This document shows, one piece after another, positions 1-6,698 of a DNA stretch of 20,442 nt. Each line of letters opens with the position of its first letter. Position 1 is the first letter of the stretch. Source of the stretch: Gammaproteobacteria bacterium (GTDB taxonomy: Bacteria > Pseudomonadota > Gammaproteobacteria > Arenicellales > Poriferihabitantaceae); contig JAIBDK010000006.1 in NCBI GenBank assembly GCA_024679435.1, positions 1-20,442 on the forward strand, in the 5' to 3' direction. A model generated the notes under the pieces. It had not been told where the DNA came from and did not search any database. It saw only the letters and a program-made list of their open reading frames with translations. A program made the position numbers and the translations under genes.

Positions 1-238
1 AACCCTTGATGTTTCTGAACTTGACAACCTGAATCGACAGCCCTTCGATTTCGTCACTTTCCAGAATCGTTCCAGGATTGACCAATGCATTAAATTTTTT
101 CAGCTCTGCGGGTGTGGCATCCGCATCCATCTTGAATAATATGGTCGACTCTTCGACTTTCTCCTTTGCACCCGCCAACACCAGACCCGGCATCAACAGT
201 AGTTGACTGAGCAACGCCACGAATATTATTTTAAACAT
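1..238 (-). CDS. Exported protein, N-terminal part only (runs off the left edge)
   Basis: An open frame reads leftward from an ATG at 238 to the window edge, giving 79 residues without a stop. The first 22 or so residues are a clear Sec signal peptide: MFK, a hydrophobic run, then a likely cut after LVLA. The mature start contains TILFKMDADAT, then ELKKFNALV, then IEGLSIQVVKF. The alternation of a short strand, a helix and a GLxxQVVK strand resembles the pro-domain that precedes subtilisin-like S8 proteases. That is inference from a pattern, and the catalytic part lies outside the window. A GGGGT stretch about 8 bases upstream is a weak ribosome site. The gene is divergent from cyclase 1 with 230 bp between them. 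Confidence 0.7.
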   Translation of the reverse strand, partial: MFKIIFVALLSQLLLMPGLVLAGAKEKVEESTILFKMDADATPAELKKFNALVNPGTILESDEIEGLSIQVVKFRNIKG

Positions 239-411
239 ATCATTAACCCCAACGATCAGCCTTAAAAGAATACACTAGATACTAGTTAATTGGAATCTCC
301 CGATAATGGCGCACCCGGTCAGGCTTAGAGAACTCGCTTTTAAGAATCATCAACTTATTGCCTCTGGACATATCGATTTACTCAACATCCCGAGACACCC
401 CTATAGATGGC

Positions 412-440
412 GGAACAACACGAAACTATTCTCGTATAAT
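412..440 (+). promoter_or_regulatory. Candidate sigma70 promoter of cyclase 1
   Basis: A perfect TATAAT lies at 435-440, with a poor -35 match (GGAACA, 3 of 6) 17 bp upstream at 412-417. It sits 28 bases before the GTG start at 469. An AGGAT ribosome site lies at 458-462. A small inverted repeat, ACTAG-ATA-CTAGT, lies at 274-286 in the same divergent intergenic region. The -10 is convincing; the -35 is not. Confidence 0.45.
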
Positions 441-468
441 ACCCGACTCATCAGCTTAGGATAACTCT

Positions 469-2268
469 GTGGAAAAGCGCTTGCCACGCAAGCTTACTGC
501 GATTTTATATACCGATATGGTGGAGTATTCCCGTCTGACCGGCGAGGATGAAGACGCCACCCACAGGCGCTTGCGCGATTATCTTGACTTAATCTCGAGC
601 GCCATCGAATCTGCTCAGGGCGTGGTGGTGCATTATGCGGGTGATGCTGTCCTCGCCAAATTCGATGCAGTGGTGGATGCTTTATCGTGTGCAATCACCA
701 TTCAGACGTCGCTCAAAGACCAAAACCAGGATCTGCCCGATGAACGTAAAGTAAGATTTCGTATCGGTGTGAATCTAGGCGACGTTATCGAGGATCGTGC
801 AGACATTTATGGTGATGGTGTAAATGTTGCGGCTCGACTGGAGAGTCTGGCAGAACCAGGAGGCATTTGCATATCCGAGTCTGTCAAAACCGCAATCGGT
901 AAAAACTTACCGTATCATTACGCGTTCATGGGCGAGCGACGTGTCAAGAATATCGAAGAGCCGGTGCGGGCTTATAGCGTTGAATTTGATGACGATGGCC
1001 TAAAATCAAAAAACAGCGCACCAACGGCATTTTTACAAAGCCAAAACTTAACGCTACCCGAAAAGCCTTCTATCGCCGTACTTGCTTTTAAAAACATGAG
1101 CGGCGATCCAGAACAAGAGTATTTTAGCGATGGCATAACAGAAGATATTATTACCGAACTATCGCGTTTCTCCGGTTTGTTTGTGATTGCACGGAACTCT
1201 TCTTTTGCGTTCAAAAACCAATCGGTAGATGTTAAGACCGTCGCTCAGGAACTGGGGGTGCGATACATGCTTGAAGGTAGCGTCAGACGAATGAGAAACC
1301 GATTGCGTATTAACGCTCAGCTGCTCGATACCGAAATGGCAACGCATATTTGGGCAGAACGTTATGACGGTGATCTGACAGATGTTTTTGAACTTCAGGA
1401 TGAAATTACCCGCAGCATCGTTGGCAGTATTGCGCCACAAATAGAAATTGCTGAAGTCGAGCGAAGTCGGAAATTATCTGACGCCAATCTGAGTTCTTAT
1501 GAGATATCTCTGAAGGCACAGGCGATTTTCTACGACTGCGCCCGTGAAGGCAATCCTGAACTCAGGCAGAAAACAATAGAAGCCGCTCAAGCAGCCTTAG
1601 ACATCGATCCAAGAAACACCCTCGCTCTGTGGATACAGGGCTACTCCTATCTGATGCAATATTTGTATCGTTGGAGCTCTAATCCGGAGGAATGCCTGAA
1701 TCTGGCGCAAGAAATATCTCAACGACTGTTACAGGCAGATTCCTCCGACCCAAGAGCTTATATGACAAGGGCGATGATCTCGACTTTTCGAGGGGAATTC
1801 GATGCCGCCCTGGCTGATTTTCGACGAGCCTTCGACCTCAATCCAAACTTTGCCCTGAACTTGACCCTTATGGCGTGGGGCGAATCGCTGGCCGGTATGA
1901 CTGCAGACGCCAAGCACCACGCTGAGCTGGCATTGCGCCTCAGCCCCCGCGATCTGGATCTGTGGTTAGGAGATGCATACCTGACGCTGCTTCAGGCAAA
2001 CTTTGCTGAAAGCGATTTTGAAGAGGCGAAAAAGTGGGGTTTGCTCGCTGTTCAAATGACCCCCAAGGCCCCCATTCGACTAGCACTTATGACCGCATCC
2101 TGTATTCATACAAATGACCCTGAAGGCGCAGCCTACTACGCCCGAAAACTCGAAGAACTCTCACCTGATTTTATTCCCAGCCTGCTAAGCGGGGCAGTCA
2201 CGCTGTACAAGACGCCTGAACATAATTTAATACTAATCGACGGATTGCACAAAGCCGGATTTACATGA
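469..2268 (+). CDS. Class III adenylate/guanylate cyclase with TolB-like domain and TPR repeats (cyclase 1)
   Basis: This probable soluble nucleotide cyclase would convert ATP or GTP to the cyclic nucleotide, with a long C-terminal sensing or scaffold region. Residues 1-175 are the catalytic homology domain. The metal aspartates are D16 (YTDMVEYSRL) and D59 (YAGDAVLAKF); transition-state N119 and R123 lie in VNVAARLE. The purine-contacting Asp is present (D112), but the Lys four residues before the second metal Asp is His (H55). Residues about 199-330 form a TolB/FlgO-like domain (SIAVLAFKNMSGDPEQEY through HIWAERYDG). Residues about 345-590 are helical TPR-like repeats ending in a GLHKAGF tail, which cyclase 2 shares in form. 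I see no transmembrane segment. GTG is the start because it is the first start in frame and AGGAT lies 6 bases upstream. Whether it makes cAMP is unknown. Confidence 0.93.
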   Translation: MEKRLPRKLTAILYTDMVEYSRLTGEDEDATHRRLRDYLDLISSAIESAQGVVVHYAGDAVLAKFDAVVDALSCAITIQTSLKDQNQDLPDERKVRFRIGVNLGDVIEDRADIYGDGVNVAARLESLAEPGGICISESVKTAIGKNLPYHYAFMGERRVKNIEEPVRAYSVEFDDDGLKSKNSAPTAFLQSQNLTLPEKPSIAVLAFKNMSGDPEQEYFSDGITEDIITELSRFSGLFVIARNSSFAFKNQSVDVKTVAQELGVRYMLEGSVRRMRNRLRINAQLLDTEMATHIWAERYDGDLTDVFELQDEITRSIVGSIAPQIEIAEVERSRKLSDANLSSYEISLKAQAIFYDCAREGNPELRQKTIEAAQAALDIDPRNTLALWIQGYSYLMQYLYRWSSNPEECLNLAQEISQRLLQADSSDPRAYMTRAMISTFRGEFDAALADFRRAFDLNPNFALNLTLMAWGESLAGMTADAKHHAELALRLSPRDLDLWLGDAYLTLLQANFAESDFEEAKKWGLLAVQMTPKAPIRLALMTASCIHTNDPEGAAYYARKLEELSPDFIPSLLSGAVTLYKTPEHNLILIDGLHKAGFT

Positions 2269-2584
2269 GGCTGGGCGAACGATGAACCCAGGAAAAATAT
2301 AATTCGAAAACAAGCCGATGCAACAACGCACAAATCACCCTTGGAGCTATTCAACCTGACCTTCTGTTGGTCATGGATAAGAAACAAGGTTGATCTTGGC
2401 CATATAAATACAATCCTCGAAGTATCCGGTCCGGGAGATGATTTAGCTTAGTAAATTCCACATCCATTAATTGCACATAAAAAATGTTATGCCGTACCCG
2501 AACTAACCATGAATCTAAATGCGATTGTCGCGTTTTCATTAGCGCTTTACTTCAAACCAACATTCTCACTCAGGATAAATAATC
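2269..2584. other. Intergenic stretch between cyclase 1 and the AlgP-like gene
   Basis: No convincing gene. A weak hairpin (CTGGG 2271-2275 / CCCAG 2287-2291) follows the cyclase 1 stop but has no T-run, so it is not a standard terminator. A 62-codon minus-strand ORF (2539-2351) has no recognisable motif and a poor ribosome site; I do not call it. The AlgP-like gene has its ribosome site, AGGAT, at 2572-2576. Confidence 0.5.
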
Positions 2585-3142
2585 ATGCCAAAACAAGTCG
2601 CCGCAGCTCAAAAAGCATTTCTCTCTGCTAAAGCTGATTTTTTCAAGCTTGCCGCAAAAACGGACAAAGCCATTACTAAAGAACGTGATGCGCTCAGACG
2701 AAAGTTAAAACAGGCCAATAACAAGCTCAAGAAAACTCGAACCAAGTTGGTGGCAGCAGAAAAGAAACTGCAAAAATCAGGTGCGGCGGCAGCAAAAAGT
2801 CAGGTTGAAAAAATGAACAAACTTGTTGGTGAAGCCAAATCTGAAGCGATGGAATTAAGAGAAACACTTCACGATGTGAGTGAGCGCGTAAAAGCATCGA
2901 AAGAATTTTCGGCGACGGCTAAATTCTTCCAACGAGGGATTGAGAAACTTGACAAGGAATGGGAAAAACATATCGAGAAAAAAGAAAAGAGCAAACCAAA
3001 GGCAAAAGCCGCTAAAAAGAAAGCCGCAAAGAAAAAAGTCGCTAAAAAGAAAGTAGCGAAGAAGAAAGTAGCGAAGAAGAAAGTAGCGAAGAAGAAAGTA
3101 ACCAAGAAAACAGCGGCGAAGAAGAAAACCACTAAAAAGTAA
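2585..3142 (+). CDS. AlgP/histone H1-like lysine-rich DNA-binding protein
   Basis: A 185-residue very basic protein in two parts. Residues 1-135 are charged, alanine- and lysine-rich, and predicted to be helical or coiled coil (for example RDALRRKLKQANNKLKK, then VAAEKKLQK). Residues 137-185 are a low-complexity tail of AKKKV pentads, like the C-terminal arm of histone H1 and of Pseudomonas AlgP (AlgR3), an alginate-regulation protein. Such tails bind DNA non-specifically, so a nucleoid-associated role is inferred from composition, not from a specific fold. The ATG has a good ribosome site, AGGAT, 8 bases upstream. The tail is encoded by near-identical 15-bp tandem repeats, so its length may vary between strains. 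The gene follows cyclase 1 on the same strand, 316 bp downstream, and is probably a separate unit. Confidence 0.8.
   Translation: MPKQVAAAQKAFLSAKADFFKLAAKTDKAITKERDALRRKLKQANNKLKKTRTKLVAAEKKLQKSGAAAAKSQVEKMNKLVGEAKSEAMELRETLHDVSERVKASKEFSATAKFFQRGIEKLDKEWEKHIEKKEKSKPKAKAAKKKAAKKKVAKKKVAKKKVAKKKVAKKKVTKKTAAKKKTTKK
3026..3100 (+). repeat. Five 15-bp tandem units encoding AKKKV
   Basis: Three perfect copies of GCGAAGAAGAAAGTA occupy 3056-3070, 3071-3085 and 3086-3100. They are preceded by two diverged copies at 3026-3040 and 3041-3055. Unit length is a multiple of three, so copy-number change would lengthen or shorten the basic tail without a frameshift. Confidence 0.9.
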
Positions 3143-3454
3143 AAATTACATTGCTTTTAGCCGAAAAAATCGGATCGCGGAGTCTGAGAAACTTTCTTGA
3201 TCAATAATACACTCGGTTAACTTAAAGAGTAAAAACCTGGACACCACCTTACAGAGCCTTAAATCAGATTTTGGTATCATCTTTTCACGCGTGCCCGGGT
3301 TTTTCTTTAACCTGTTTTTTGCATCACATTATGTTTTTTAGATCACACCAGCCTTTATGATGCGGGCGTGATTTTTAATTTATCGCATCAGTAATATTCG
3401 GAGTCAAAGAACTATGGGTTGGCGTCTTTCATTGGAAAAGTCTGTTTGCGAAGG
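3143..3454. other. Intergenic region between convergent genes, with operator-like repeats
   Basis: This region lies between the 3' end of the AlgP-like gene and the 3' end of the lipase-like gene, where only terminators would be expected. It instead holds two tandem CRP-like 16-mers (3313-3347), an inverted repeat TGATGCG 3358-3364 / CGCATCA 3384-3390 around a TTTAAT box (3374-3379), and a GGAG-preceded 23-codon ORF starting at 3414. I see no strong terminator for either flanking gene; CCGA-AAAAA-TCGG near 3163 is short and lacks a T-run. Confidence 0.5.
3313..3347 (+). promoter_or_regulatory. Tandem CRP-like operator repeats
   Basis: TGTTTTTTGCATCACA (3313-3328) is repeated as TGTTTTTTAGATCACA (3332-3347). 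The two are identical at 14 of 16 positions and start 19 bp apart. Each fits TGTxx-N6-TCACA, the CRP/Vfr layout, with a poor left half (TGTTT for TGTGA). In the second copy the nine bases TAGATCACA match the E. coli CRP consensus core exactly. The match is by eye; assignment to CRP is inference. Confidence 0.4.
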
Positions 3455-3485
3455 CTATTCCGCCCGGGCAGAAAAACTGCCGTGA
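3414..3485 (+). CDS. Possible 23-residue small protein
   Basis: ATG at 3414 to TGA at 3485 encodes a 23-residue basic peptide starting MGWRLSLEK. A CGGAG ribosome site lies at 3399-3403, about 10 bases upstream. The CRP-like repeats and a TTTAAT box sit further upstream. Its last 31 bases overlap the 3' end of the lipase-like gene on the other strand. An ORF this short can occur by chance, and the transcript, if real, could equally be a regulatory RNA. Confidence 0.2.
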   Translation: MGWRLSLEKSVCEGYSARAEKLP

Positions 3486-4210
3486 GCCAGGTATCTTTGC
3501 ACAAGATCAATCACCTCATCATTTTTCATAATAAACGCGTGGCTAACCGCAACGACCCTGAAATCTGACATTCCAGCCAAAATGGAATCCGCGACAGATA
3601 TTTTTCCATCATCCGGGTTTGTAAGGACAGATGATGTAATCGGATCGATTGTGCGATTTCCAGCGATCACCGCAAAATTAAATCCCGGGGTTCCGAGTTG
3701 CAAGGGTATGCTGTCTTTGTCTTTTCCAAGCTGTGATCCCGCCGGGCCATTCACCCAGTCGTATCCCGGGAGGTTTCGCATTGCATCCACGGCTTCACTT
3801 CCCTGATTAGGTGGAGCCAGCATAACGACACGACCGACCCGCTCCGAACTGTTTTCGTTGAAATAAAACCGCACTAGTATGCCACCCATAGAATGGGTGA
3901 CGAAATCGATAGTTGTATCCTGTCCGCATCGATTCATCCCTTCTTCTACGGCCAAAGGGGCAAGTATTTCAATTGAGTGCTCTCGCGAGGGATAGTCAAC
4001 ATTAACAACCTGATACCCCTTAGATGACAACGCCTGATCCATTTTATCCATTGAGCGGGCAGATCGAGCCAGGCCATGGAGAAGCACAACACAACGGTTC
4101 TCGGCTTGATCGTCAATACCGCTAACCGCTTTGGCGTATTCTGGCACTAGAAGCAGAACTACAAAAAGTGCCAAAGCCATAACAGGATACACATCGTTTC
4201 TGTTGATCAT
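3455..4210 (-). CDS. Secreted alpha/beta hydrolase, lipase-like
   Basis: A 251-residue probable esterase or lipase acting outside the cytoplasm. Residues 1-28 are a signal peptide (MINRNDVYPVMALAL... EYAKA). The fold is marked by VVLLHGLARS (residues 41-50, oxyanion hole), the nucleophile elbow THSMGG with S107, APPNQGS (132-138), a likely acid in the NPDDGKIS segment (D200 or D201), and the catalytic histidine in VSHAFIM (H224). The start is the ATG at 4210, because the signal peptide begins there; in-frame codons further upstream lie inside the neighbouring gene. Only 7 bases separate it from the lipoprotein hydrolase upstream, so the two are very likely cotranscribed. The substrate cannot be read from the sequence. 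Confidence 0.88.
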   Translation of the reverse strand: MINRNDVYPVMALALFVVLLLVPEYAKAVSGIDDQAENRCVVLLHGLARSARSMDKMDQALSSKGYQVVNVDYPSREHSIEILAPLAVEEGMNRCGQDTTIDFVTHSMGGILVRFYFNENSSERVGRVVMLAPPNQGSEAVDAMRNLPGYDWVNGPAGSQLGKDKDSIPLQLGTPGFNFAVIAGNRTIDPITSSVLTNPDDGKISVADSILAGMSDFRVVAVSHAFIMKNDEVIDLVQRYLAHGSFSARAE

Positions 4211-4217
4211 GTTGTGT

Positions 4218-5516
4218 TTAGTCTTGCTTTGGAGATGACAACTGCTCGAGAGAAGTTGCGATTTTTTTATGATAGTCGGATGGAAATGTCCAAAGTTCAT
4301 AACCACAGCTACTTTCTACCGGTTCCAATCCACGCTCCAGAGGACTGCCCCTAAAATTAAGCAGCAATAGTGCATCGCTACTAACCCAGGAACTTGTATA
4401 CCAGTAGTCATGGGAACGCACGCCGACATCGGGAATAACACCTGGATCAATATAGATCACATCATAATTGTCGGTTCTGCTCAATGCCACGGACCAATCT
4501 ATCATTTCGTCATCAAGTTCCTCAATATCAGGGCTACCGGCTCTTGATTTTCGACTAAATAATTTCGACAGCTTTAGAACAAAGTCCTCTTCATTAATTG
4601 TAATTGTGACATTCTCTGTCAGATCAACAAATTGGCGCAGACTTCGGGTGAATCCGTTCAATTCAACATCGCCACCCACAAGATAAATTGAGCCGAGCCG
4701 TAATTTGTCACTATAGGCTTCTCGATCCAATTCCTCAGCATTACTTCCGAGAAACGCGAGTGCATCCGTTACAAGCTGCGTTCCTGCGCTGTAGGCGAGG
4801 ATATTTATCCTCTCTGCATCGGTATATTTGGACAATAAACGTATGAACCGAGCAAAAACAGGCACCGTAGCCTGGGCATTGTGGAGATCCCTTGAATACC
4901 TGAAGAAGTTTTCTCCTGTCGGCCAGGCATAAAACATCATCAAATCGGTCCGCCCGGAAAAGTGTCGATACTGCGCGGCCTGAGCCGCAGCACGGTAAAA
5001 GTTTGCGTTGGCACCGTGGACATACACGGTAATATCTTTAATTGGGTTTTGTTTGATATAGTTATTTATTGCATTGAAGGTACGTTGAAGATCGGGTGTG
5101 AGTTCATCAATGCTGGAAGTATGGGAGAGTAATCCGCGTCGTTCTACGCCGGTCAAACTGAGCGGGATTTTTTCCTGACGATCAGGGTTTGTGGACCATT
5201 CAAGAATTTGATCCCAGTTCTCCTCGCCCGTTGCGATCTGAACAAAAGCGAGGCCAAATCGTAAATCCTTGTCAAATTTCCGGACATAATAATCTGAGGA
5301 TCCCGGTTCCCCGGATAGACGGTTTGTGGCATAAGCGATCCGGATGGATCCGTTTCGAAATTCCTGAGGCGTCGATTGATAGGGATCATATTCAGCATTC
5401 ACTGAAACAGGTGGTCGCATCAGATGGATTGTTGGCTGACACGCAGCGAGACTCAATGCGAGCAAGGGTGCAAGCAGCCCAACGCGCAATCTTTGCGTCA
5501 CCAGAATCATAGGCAT
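4218..5516 (-). CDS. DUF900-family alpha/beta hydrolase lipoprotein
   Basis: Probable membrane-anchored serine hydrolase of 432 residues. The signal peptide ends in a lipobox, LSLAAC, with C26 the likely lipidated cysteine. A YATNR motif (about 62-66) is typical of DUF900 proteins. The hydrolase core then shows VYVHGAN (H167), a YAWP segment, and the nucleophile elbow AYSAG with S243; H369 is a plausible catalytic histidine near the end. The elbow has Tyr-Ser-Ala in place of the commoner His-Ser-Met. The start is uncertain: 5516 and 5510 (two ATGs two codons apart) both give a good lipoprotein signal, and neither has a strong ribosome site. It is the first gene of an operon with the lipase-like gene. 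Confidence 0.87.
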   Translation of the reverse strand: MPMILVTQRLRVGLLAPLLALSLAACQPTIHLMRPPVSVNAEYDPYQSTPQEFRNGSIRIAYATNRLSGEPGSSDYYVRKFDKDLRFGLAFVQIATGEENWDQILEWSTNPDRQEKIPLSLTGVERRGLLSHTSSIDELTPDLQRTFNAINNYIKQNPIKDITVYVHGANANFYRAAAQAAQYRHFSGRTDLMMFYAWPTGENFFRYSRDLHNAQATVPVFARFIRLLSKYTDAERINILAYSAGTQLVTDALAFLGSNAEELDREAYSDKLRLGSIYLVGGDVELNGFTRSLRQFVDLTENVTITINEEDFVLKLSKLFSRKSRAGSPDIEELDDEMIDWSVALSRTDNYDVIYIDPGVIPDVGVRSHDYWYTSSWVSSDALLLLNFRGSPLERGLEPVESSCGYELWTFPSDYHKKIATSLEQLSSPKQD

Positions 5517-6021
5517 TTCATGACAATTACCAAAGTTCATCCCTTTTTCATCATTACACAATTACAGTCACTGATGCTTCCATCTAATGAACACAAACAG
5601 AAGTTTCTGAAATTAGCCTGTTTATATTGGACAGCACATAGTCGGCACCGCATAGTCCGCACCGCATAAAAGGTAAGCCCGAACTTGAGCTAAAAAACGA
5701 TTCCTGCACCCAAAAGCCTGTTTAACGGCATATCTACCTGAGTTTTTAACACCTTGACTCTAACGAACTTTAGTTTACCACGCACAGAGACTGCCTCACC
5801 CATTTCAGGGTAAGGAAATTTCTTAATCGAAATACTGAGCAGAGTGCTTACTGGTGCTGAAATCACATTTCACACGTTTTAGATAAATCCTCTATTCATT
5901 CGAATAATCTGAAATTTTCAATGCTATAAGGTATAGCATCTGGATTTTCAAAAACCAGTTTTTAAAATACGATTAGTTAAGTACAACTTGGGCCGAGAAA
6001 AATTTTTGAGAATCTGGTTTA
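5517..6021. other. 505-bp divergent intergenic region
   Basis: No credible gene on either strand; the short frames here lack protein-like composition. It holds an imperfect 14-bp tandem repeat (5635-5662) and a perfect 19-bp palindrome (5921-5939). A short AAAAAC-CA-GTTTTT inverted repeat lies at 5950-5963 and a TAAAAT box at 5963-5968. The last three probably belong to the control region of the gene starting at 6022. Confidence 0.6.
5921..5939 (+). promoter_or_regulatory. Perfect palindrome, candidate operator
   Basis: ATGCTATA-AGG-TATAGCAT is a perfect 8-bp inverted repeat with a 3-bp spacer, 82 bases upstream of the ATG at 6022. It contains TATAAG, a 5-of-6 match to a -10 box, so a bound repressor could occlude a promoter. 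There is no T-run, so it is not a terminator. The cognate regulator is unknown. Confidence 0.45.
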
Positions 6022-6612
6022 ATGACAACAAAATTACCAATCGCTTTGAGCTTCTTTTTATCGTTTACCTTTCTGTCGGCGGGGACTGTCTACGCTCAAC
6101 AAAGCGGACAATCCATTCAGATTCAATATGGTTACGTCGTGTCGTCTAAATATGTCCAGGAAAAGTCGAATGCGGGGAAGTCTGCACTCATCGGTGGCAC
6201 CTTGGGTTACTATGCAAACAGGAATAAATCACGATCTACCCGAGCAGCCAGTACTGCTGTCGGTGCCGGGTTAGCCGGGGGAGCCAAACAAAGATCAGAG
6301 GGCGATCGTGAAGCGCGTGAGTACAGAATCCGAACAGCCTCCGGTGAGGTTGCGATAATCTCAGACCAGACAGAAATTCATGTTGATGACTGTGTGGTGG
6401 TAGAAAATCCGGGTGGAAACAGTGCCAATATTCGGCGCGTGGCAAACACGTTCTGTGACCCTGAATCTTCAGAAGTCGTTAGCGAAATACAGGATGAATT
6501 GCAAGAAGAAGCTCAAGAATGCGTGAGCGCCAAAAACGAGCTTGTGAACGCGCAAGATGATGCCGCTGTGGATCGTGCGCTCCGTAAGGTCTCCATATTA
6601 TGTGACACTTAA
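6022..6612 (+). CDS. Secreted glycine-zipper-like envelope protein
   Basis: 196 residues of uncertain function. Residues 1-25 are a signal peptide with a likely cut at VYA-QQ; there is no lipobox, so it is not a lipoprotein. Residues 51-90 hold small-residue-rich segments (ALIGGTLGYYANR, then STAVGAGLAGGAKQR) of the glycine-zipper kind seen in SlyB and other outer-membrane 2TM proteins. A beta-like stretch follows (YRIRTASGEVAIIS, about 101-114), as downstream of the zipper in that family. The tail (150-190) is acidic and probably helical. Four cysteines (124, 145, 167, 194) could form disulfides. The relationship to SlyB is inferred from the pattern only, and the zipper is shorter than usual. 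The gene converges on cyclase 2. Confidence 0.75.
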   Translation: MTTKLPIALSFFLSFTFLSAGTVYAQQSGQSIQIQYGYVVSSKYVQEKSNAGKSALIGGTLGYYANRNKSRSTRAASTAVGAGLAGGAKQRSEGDREAREYRIRTASGEVAIISDQTEIHVDDCVVVENPGGNSANIRRVANTFCDPESSEVVSEIQDELQEEAQECVSAKNELVNAQDDAAVDRALRKVSILCDT

Positions 6613-6630
6613 TCTTCGCTCAGTGCCAAA

Positions 6631-6677
6631 CGATAGTTTGAATCTATCGATGTTAAAAAGCATTTAATTTTTTTAAC
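6631..6677. terminator. Candidate terminator region between convergent genes
   Basis: Two hairpins follow each other: CGATAG 6631-6636 / CTATCG 6644-6649, and GTTAAAAA 6652-6659 / TTTTTAAC 6670-6677. The second carries a T7 run (6668-6674) reading rightward and an A5 run that reads as T5 leftward. Both stems are AT-rich and weak, so intrinsic termination is plausible but not certain. Confidence 0.3.
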
Positions 6678-6698
6678 TAATTCCACTACTTGCTATTA

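Noticed and set aside
2351..2539. 62-codon minus-strand ORF in the gap before the AlgP-like gene
   Set aside because: No recognisable motif, poor ribosome site, and a length easily reached by chance.
3026..3100. Short regular repeats considered as a CRISPR-like array
   Set aside because: The units are contiguous without spacers and encode AKKKV in frame, so they are coding repeats.
2869..3132. 87-residue Phe/Ala-rich minus-strand ORF
   Set aside because: It is the antisense of the lysine-codon repeats of the AlgP-like gene; its hydrophobic look is an artefact of complementing AAG/AAA runs.
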